Source: UBA8752 sp036159995
Lineage (GTDB): Bacteria > Bacteroidota > Bacteroidia > Flavobacteriales_D > Sanyastnellaceae
Direction of reading: 5' to 3'
Assembly (NCBI GenBank): GCA_036159995.1
Contig: JAYYEI010000074.1
Span: forward strand, 1 to 9,627
Length of the DNA stretch: 9,627 nt
The stretch's first letter is position 1, and the number at the start of each line of letters is the position of its first letter. Position numbers and translations under genes: made by a program. The notes beneath the pieces were generated by a model. It worked only from the letters and a program-made list of their open reading frames with translations. It did not search any database and had not been told where the DNA came from. Below are positions 5,298 to 9,627 of this stretch, one piece after another.

Positions 5298-6296
5298 ATG
5301 ACCGACGACGCCCTTCGCGCCCTGCCCAAGGTGGAATTGCATTGCCACCTCGAGCTGACTGCCCGTCCCGCACTGCTCAAGGAGCTGCTGGCGGCGAAAG
5401 GGCGCTCGGTGTCTGAGGCTGAATTCTGTCGGGACTATCTGATCACGGAACCGGTGGGAGACCTCCCGACCCTGCTCAACATCTTCCTCGGCCACCGGGA
5501 TCTGCTGGATTCCGCCGAGGTCGTGGAGCGGATGACCTACGAGTGCTGTGAGGACATGTTCCGCAATGGTGTGCGTCTCCTCGAACTCCGCTACGCCCCG
5601 AGCTTCCTTTGCGATGCCCACGATGGGCTGAAGCCGGACGCCATGCACGCGGCCATCCTGAAGGGAGTCGAGCGGGCGGAACAGGATTTCCCCATGGCCG
5701 TGGGCCTGATCTGCCTCTTGCAGCGCATCAAAACCGTGGAGGAGAACCGGTACTGGCTCGACTTCGCCGTGGAGAAAAAGGCGGATTTCCTGGCCATGGA
5801 CTTGGCCGATAATGAGCTCGCCGTTGGTCCCGCCCCCTTCATTCCGCTGTTTGAGAAAGCCAAGTCGGAAGGGTTCGCCGTGACCATCCATGCCGGTGAA
5901 GCCGAAGGCCCTCAAGCGGCCCGCAACATCCGGGACTCGATTGAATTGCTCCACGCCGACCGCATTGGCCATGGCGTTCGCATCCTGGAGGACCCCTCCG
6001 TTCTAGATTTTGTGCGCGAACGCGGTACGGTGCTCGAGCTCTGTCCCACGTCGAACTGGCTGAGCGGGGTTTGCGCCACCAAGGAGTCCCACCCCTTTCG
6101 GACCATCATGGAGGCGGGCATTCGTACGACGCTCAACACGGATGATCCGGGCATCATGAACATCGACCTGCTCGATGAGTACCGCTTGCTGCGGGATGGC
6201 ATGGGATTCACCGAGCCTGAGTTCGTGCAGATCAACCAATGGGCACGGGACGCGTCCTTCATTCCGGAAGCGCGCAAGGCGGACGTCTGGCCTTGA
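5298..6296 (+). CDS. Adenosine deaminase family protein
   Basis: The product from ATG 5298 is 332 aa, a normal length for the family. It shows the metal-dependent deaminase motifs in order: ELHCHLE with metal-binding His15 and His17, TIHAGEA with His198 and catalytic Glu201, RIGHG with His225, ELCPTSNW, and NTDDPG with Asp282 and Asp283. The family hydrolyses the 6-amino group of adenosine or related purines in the cytoplasm. The exact substrate is uncertain: the usual HLDG after the first histidines is HLEL here, and the DLADNE segment replaces the common DLAGDE, so adenine, a modified adenosine or aminodeoxyfutalosine are alternatives. A TTG three codons upstream (5289) lies inside the promoter box and is rejected. 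The stop abuts the stop of the convergent acyltransferase gene with no gap. Symbol add is not assigned because of the substrate doubt. Confidence 0.9.
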   Translation: MTDDALRALPKVELHCHLELTARPALLKELLAAKGRSVSEAEFCRDYLITEPVGDLPTLLNIFLGHRDLLDSAEVVERMTYECCEDMFRNGVRLLELRYAPSFLCDAHDGLKPDAMHAAILKGVERAEQDFPMAVGLICLLQRIKTVEENRYWLDFAVEKKADFLAMDLADNELAVGPAPFIPLFEKAKSEGFAVTIHAGEAEGPQAARNIRDSIELLHADRIGHGVRILEDPSVLDFVRERGTVLELCPTSNWLSGVCATKESHPFRTIMEAGIRTTLNTDDPGIMNIDLLDEYRLLRDGMGFTEPEFVQINQWARDASFIPEARKADVWP

Positions 6297-7121
6297 TTAA
6301 CCGGGAAACAGGTCCGGCCTCTGCCACCGGAGTATGGGTTTCCACAGCCCTTGGATGCGCACGAGTTTCCATTTGGGCACCCGTTCGGCCCCGAACTCCG
6401 AGTAAAAGCGGTCGACCCCTGCATCCCGACTTCCTCCGAAATCGAATGGGCTCGCCCCCAGTGTTGCTGCATGGCGCATGGCGGTGGCGATGAGCAGGAC
6501 GGAAGCCCTGCTGCTCTCCCCGGGCTCCTCTGTTCGGAATTGGCCTCCGAAACCGTACACGCACCGGCCGTCTCCAGTTCCGTGGAAGACACCGCCGGCC
6601 AAGACGTGGCCGGACGCATTGCGGACGGCCCACGCGTGGGTATCGGGCTCTTTGAGCAGCTGCTCCAGCAACGCGCGCAGGCCCCGGGCATCACTCTTGA
6701 GCCCCTTGCGGTCACGGGCCGCCTGATGAAGATGGACCAGCAAATCGAGGTCATCAGTCTGGTCGGTCGCCATCCCTTCCCGTTCTGCCCGACGAAGCTG
6801 CTTGCGTCGGGTGGAGGGCCAGGCGTCCACGGGGTCTTCGTTGGGGTGCAGCGCGCTTTGGCGGGTGTGGTGTTCCACGGCCCAGCTTCCAGACGGCAAT
6901 TCCGGCGGTGTCATGGTGGCTGGCAAATCGAGGACGATGAAGGGCTCGGCGGCGGTCTGGAGTAGCGTGGTGATGGCCTCCGGGTCTGGGGCGTGGCCGA
7001 TGTCCTGCGCCCAGGGAAGCGTGGTCAAGGCCGTCAGTCCGAAGCGCATGCGCTGGGGTGTGCGGCGTCCTGCTGCATCGTGCGTGCAGTCTGGAAAGGC
7101 CCGATCCCAAGCAGCGTTCAT
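6297..7121 (-). CDS. GNAT / FemAB-like acyltransferase
   Basis: The product is 274 aa. It has the layout of BioF2/FemAB-like GNAT proteins: an N-terminal half beginning at W5 (WDRAF), a basic STRRKQLRRAERE segment (103-115), AWAVRNASGHVLAGGVFH (163-180), and a C-terminal FDFGGSRDAGVDRFY (226-240) followed by FGAE and KWKLVR. The family moves an acyl or aminoacyl group to an amine; in peptidoglycan relatives the donor is aminoacyl-tRNA. The acceptor here is unknown. The start at 7121 is chosen because the conserved N-terminal part begins at once and CATCTTTA lies four bases upstream; the next ATG (codon 25) would cut into the fold. It is divergent from the ABM gene by 32 bp and convergent with the deaminase with no gap. 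Membership is fairly sure, function is not. Confidence 0.85.
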   Translation of the reverse strand: MNAAWDRAFPDCTHDAAGRRTPQRMRFGLTALTTLPWAQDIGHAPDPEAITTLLQTAAEPFIVLDLPATMTPPELPSGSWAVEHHTRQSALHPNEDPVDAWPSTRRKQLRRAEREGMATDQTDDLDLLVHLHQAARDRKGLKSDARGLRALLEQLLKEPDTHAWAVRNASGHVLAGGVFHGTGDGRCVYGFGGQFRTEEPGESSRASVLLIATAMRHAATLGASPFDFGGSRDAGVDRFYSEFGAERVPKWKLVRIQGLWKPILRWQRPDLFPG

Positions 7122-7125
7122 GTGG

Positions 7126-7133
7126 TAAAGATG
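7126..7133 (-). promoter_or_regulatory. Start-proximal box CATCTTTA (acyltransferase gene)
   Basis: Minus-strand CATCTTTA ends four bases before the ATG at 7121. It matches TAnnTTTG at A2, T5, T6 and T7. Its -33 position would fall inside the divergent ABM gene. Confidence 0.4.
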
Positions 7134-7141
7134 GGGTGTGC

Positions 7142-7149
7142 GACCTTCA
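7142..7149 (+). promoter_or_regulatory. Start-proximal box GACCTTCA (ABM gene)
   Basis: Plus-strand GACCTTCA ends four bases before the ATG at 7154. It shares the AnCTT core but lacks the final TG of TAnnTTTG. Its -33 position would fall inside the divergent acyltransferase gene. Confidence 0.35.
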
Positions 7150-7153
7150 CGGC

Positions 7154-7501
7154 ATGCCCGCCGTCGACGACCGGATCCGGCTTGAGCCCGGACACTATGC
7201 CAGCATTTTCATTTCCGAGCGGCCATTGGACCCGCCCGGCTACGCTGAAGCGATGACCGAGGTGATGGCCTTGGCGGAATCCATGGAGGGCTACCTCGGC
7301 TTCGAGTCGCTCCGGGACGGGCGGGACGGCATCTTCATCAGCTATTGGCGGGATGCCGAGGCGGTGAAAGGGTGGGCGGAGCAAGCAAACCACCGCCGTG
7401 CCAAGGTCCGGGGCGTCTCTGAATGGTATGATGCCTTCCGGTCCGTGACCTGCCGAGTCGAAAAGACGCGGTGGTTCCGTCGGGAGGTCAGTCCACAATG
7501 A
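7154..7501 (+). CDS. Antibiotic biosynthesis monooxygenase (ABM) fold protein
   Basis: The product from ATG 7154 is 115 aa. The pattern HYASIFISERP (14-24), a helix, then EGYLGFESLRDGRDGIFISY (45-64) and W-x-x-x-x-x-x-K-x-W (65-74), then ANHRRAKVRG (78-87) and WYDAFRSVTCRVEK (91-104) fits the dimeric ferredoxin-like ABM superfamily. Members include small cofactor-free monooxygenases, heme-degrading enzymes and many of unknown role; no residue here decides among them, and plain stress or housekeeping members are most common. The open frame extends back to 7058, but that part is antisense to the acyltransferase N-terminus. The start at 7154 is supported by the fold beginning soon after it and by GACCTTCA four bases upstream. 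Its 3' end overlaps the convergent T9SS cargo gene by 14 bp. Confidence 0.85.
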   Translation: MPAVDDRIRLEPGHYASIFISERPLDPPGYAEAMTEVMALAESMEGYLGFESLRDGRDGIFISYWRDAEAVKGWAEQANHRRAKVRGVSEWYDAFRSVTCRVEKTRWFRREVSPQ

Positions 7502-9627
7502 GGGTGACCTCACCCACTTCGAGCAAGTCCTCGTCCAGGCAGCTGTGGTCGGCCTCGAGGATGTAGTAATAGGTTCCCGGAGCGGCTGGTGAGCCACCTA
7601 CGCGGCCATCCCACCCGGCGCCGACCCCTTCGGATTCGTGCACGAGCACGCCCCACCGGTCATAGACCTGCAGTTTGAATCGGGCGAAGGAAGACGCATT
7701 GGCCAGATCCACCGACCCGTCTACACGGCGGGTGCCCACACGGAACCGGTCGTTCTTCCCGTCGGCATTGGGCGTGAGTACGTTGGGGATGACCAACTCG
7801 ACTTCCGCCACCAATTCCGGCACAAAGACCTCGAACTCGGCCGTTTGGACCGTGCCGCATGTGTCGTTCTCGATGGTCAGGGTCACCGGGTAGAGGCCGG
7901 ATTCGCCGAAGTCGTATTGGACCGTATCCCCCGAGGCAGAACCGGCCGCCCCGAAGTCCCAGGTCACGGCATCGGCGTAGTCCCCGTAGAAGAAGAAGTC
8001 CACGTCGGTCTCGAGGGAACACGCGAGGGGCTCGATGGCGCCAAAGGCCATGACCAACGGGTCTTGGGGCAACACTGCGACCTCTTGCAGGAGCGTGTCG
8101 GAACAGGCCTCTTCAGGTTGGGCGATGAGCTGGGCGACGAAGGTGCCGAACCCGTCATAGGTCCAAGTGGGGTTGGACTGTCCGCTTTCTTCTACCCCTC
8201 CGGTCCACGGCGCGGCCAAATCGAAGACCCAGGCGAAGTCATCGGCGTCGGCCGAGAGGTTGGTGAACTCGATGTCCAGTCCGTTGCAGGGTGGCTCCGA
8301 CATGACAAAGGCCGCTTCGGGCAAGTCCGGATAGGCGGTGGGCTGTTCTTCGCCGGACACGCAGCCGAATTCGTTGGTCAGGGCGGTGGCCACATCGTGG
8401 TTGCCTGGCGGGATGATGAAGGCGCCCGGATTGAGCCCCTCTCCCACTTGCGCTCCGTCCACGGTCCACACGAGGGTGCCGGTCCCGGGGTCATCTCCAG
8501 CAAAGGTGACCGGTTGGCTCCAGGCATCGGCGGTGCAGGTGATGGGGCCGAGGGCAAAGTCCGCGGAGAAGGGCGGTGAGACGGCTAGGTCGATGGACAG
8601 ACTGTCTGCGCATCCGCCAAGGTCATAGACCAAGGAGACCGGGTAGATGCCGGGTTCCGTGAAGCTGTGGGAGGGCGCCTGTGCCGAGCTTGTGTCTTCA
8701 GCGAGGTCCGTTCCGAAATTCCAGGAGAAGGCCCCCTCGTCTGCGTCCACGTCGAAGCTCAAGTCCAACCCGGAGCAGGGGTCGGGCCAGAGCACTTCAG
8801 GAAGCAGGACCTCGCAAGGCACCACATCGATGGTGAAGTCCCGGATGATTTTGCCCAGGGGAATCCAGTTGCCATTGTCGTCCTGTCTGAACTCGGTCAC
8901 GATGATGCCGACGACATACTTGCCGACGGTGGTCGGAGTCGCCGTAAGGGTTCCGGTGGCGGGGTCAATGGTCAAGGCGTCGTCGTCGCCGAGACCAAGC
9001 GGTGCGTAGGGACCATACCCGGTGGCCCACGTCACGTTGGTGAAGGGTGGCGGCGTCGGAGGGTTGGGGGTCGGTGCGGTGAAGGTGCCGCCGATGAACA
9101 CGTCGCCGATGGCAAAAAGCAAGCTGTCTGCATCGGGGTCGGTGGCGAGATGGTCGAGGGAAAAGGGTTGGCCTTGGCAGACGTAGGCCTGGGGCAGCTC
9201 AACGAAGCGGGCCGAGGAATTGGACTCCGTGTCGATTTCCGGGGCCGAATTGACCGGAGGAACTTCGGCGAACATGGTGAAGCCCGTGTTCATGGCCTCC
9301 TGTAGGTTGATGACTTGCGGGTTCCGGCAGCAGCGCTGGTACACGAGGGTGTAGGTCTGGTCGCTCGCCGGCAGCGTGAGCGTTGAAACGTATTCAGCCC
9401 GCTCGATGCAGACCCCTGGCGGCAACACGGCACAGGGGTTTCCACTCTGCAGATCGATGTTGGTGACCTGATTGAAGTCGAGGTCCATGGTGCCCGTCGC
9501 GTAGAGGCTTTGCCCCTCATACACACCGAGTGTGGCCGACAGGTCGAACCCTGTGCCATTGGTGTTGGTCGGTCCGCAGTCCCGATAGATGATCAGGTGG
9601 ACTTCATAATTGTCCCCGCTAAGGTGG
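7488..9627 (-). CDS. T9SS type B cargo with PKD-like domains, N-terminus off window
   Basis: The frame is open from the right edge to a TGA at 7490-7488 and covers 712 residues; no start is visible and the first codons (GDNYEVHLIIYRDCG, near 9576-9617) are mid-domain. The N-terminal part carries IYRDCG, CIERAEYV and YQRCCRNPQVINL (about 9310-9350), a pattern familiar from large Bacteroidota gliding-associated proteins. It is followed by a cadherin-like segment (HLATDPDADSLLF, IDPATGTLTATP). Several PKD-like units follow, with SWNFG (near 8720), FAWVFD (near 8225) and TWDFG (near 7955). The end (about 7491-7805) is a CHU_C domain: IPNVLTPNADGKNDRF, YDRWGVLVHE and GTYYY. It is expected to be secreted by T9SS and to act on or beyond the outer membrane, perhaps in adhesion; no catalytic motif is seen. 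It overlaps the ABM gene 3' end by 14 bp. Confidence 0.92.
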   Translation of the reverse strand, partial: HLSGDNYEVHLIIYRDCGPTNTNGTGFDLSATLGVYEGQSLYATGTMDLDFNQVTNIDLQSGNPCAVLPPGVCIERAEYVSTLTLPASDQTYTLVYQRCCRNPQVINLQEAMNTGFTMFAEVPPVNSAPEIDTESNSSARFVELPQAYVCQGQPFSLDHLATDPDADSLLFAIGDVFIGGTFTAPTPNPPTPPPFTNVTWATGYGPYAPLGLGDDDALTIDPATGTLTATPTTVGKYVVGIIVTEFRQDDNGNWIPLGKIIRDFTIDVVPCEVLLPEVLWPDPCSGLDLSFDVDADEGAFSWNFGTDLAEDTSSAQAPSHSFTEPGIYPVSLVYDLGGCADSLSIDLAVSPPFSADFALGPITCTADAWSQPVTFAGDDPGTGTLVWTVDGAQVGEGLNPGAFIIPPGNHDVATALTNEFGCVSGEEQPTAYPDLPEAAFVMSEPPCNGLDIEFTNLSADADDFAWVFDLAAPWTGGVEESGQSNPTWTYDGFGTFVAQLIAQPEEACSDTLLQEVAVLPQDPLVMAFGAIEPLACSLETDVDFFFYGDYADAVTWDFGAAGSASGDTVQYDFGESGLYPVTLTIENDTCGTVQTAEFEVFVPELVAEVELVIPNVLTPNADGKNDRFRVGTRRVDGSVDLANASSFARFKLQVYDRWGVLVHESEGVGAGWDGRVGGSPAAPGTYYYILEADHSCLDEDLLEVGEVTLIVD

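Noticed and set aside
5912..6754. A 280-codon minus-strand frame across the deaminase and acyltransferase ends
   Set aside because: Spans two real convergent genes in the wrong frame; Ser/Arg-rich composition without motifs.
7638..8579. A 313-codon plus-strand frame opposite the second T9SS cargo
   Set aside because: Gly/Arg/Glu-rich shadow of the PKD and CHU_C coding region with no domain or start context.
9040..9080. G-rich plus-strand stretch as a G-quadruplex
   Set aside because: Most tracts are only two G long; it encodes the proline-rich loop of the T9SS cargo on the other strand.
1..9627. tRNA, CRISPR array, insertion sequence, prophage or toxin-antitoxin module
   Set aside because: No cloverleaf, spaced direct repeats, terminal repeats, transposase, integrase or antitoxin-like pair was seen on either strand.

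Overview
The window looks like chromosomal DNA from a GC-rich member of the Bacteroidota, probably flavobacterial. Two large secreted proteins end in the CHU_C / gliding-motility-associated C-terminal domain, the sorting signal of the type IX secretion system (T9SS type B). A third protein (4680-5207) carries a C-terminal block that I recognise from flavobacterial conserved hypotheticals. Start sites mostly lack Shine-Dalgarno sequences, and several are preceded by a box resembling the Bacteroidota -7 element TAnnTTTG. Coding frames use mostly G or C at third codon positions, which creates many long antisense shadow frames. No tRNA, rRNA, CRISPR array, transposase or integrase was found.

Layout. 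1-50 (-): first 16 codons of an exported protein running off the left edge. 179-772 (-): secreted pentapeptide-repeat protein. 825-905 (-): 26-residue single-helix membrane mini-protein. 956-1117 (-): second small membrane reading frame, interrupted by an in-frame UGA. 1204-4245 (+): large T9SS cargo with lamin-tail, chitobiase-C-like, CotH, three InlB-B-like repeats and CHU_C. 4246-4683 (-): ABA4-like (DUF4281) four-helix membrane protein, overlapping by ATGA the conserved hypothetical at 4680-5207 (-). 5298-6296 (+): adenosine deaminase family enzyme. 6297-7121 (-): GNAT/FemAB-like acyltransferase. 7154-7501 (+): ABM-fold protein. 7488-9627 (-): C-terminal 712 residues of a second T9SS type B cargo with PKD-like domains, running off the right edge.

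How the genes relate. This is mostly a mosaic of single-gene units; only 4680-5207 and 4246-4683 look like an operon. The left part and the two largest genes concern the cell envelope or the exterior. The deaminase, acyltransferase and ABM genes look like unrelated housekeeping or accessory functions. Packing is tight: the three convergent pairs have 0, 0 and -14 bp between stops, and the divergent starts at 7121 and 7154 are 32 bp apart.

The most interesting signal is a shared start-proximal box, nAnCTTnn, lying 4-7 bases before seven start codons on both strands. In its best copy (5284-5291) it equals the Bacteroidota -7 consensus. It suggests that many genes here are transcribed as leaderless or nearly leaderless mRNAs. 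The one clearly operon-internal gene (start 4683) instead has a purine-rich Shine-Dalgarno-like leader. The two tiny membrane reading frames, one with an internal UGA, are the other points worth following.
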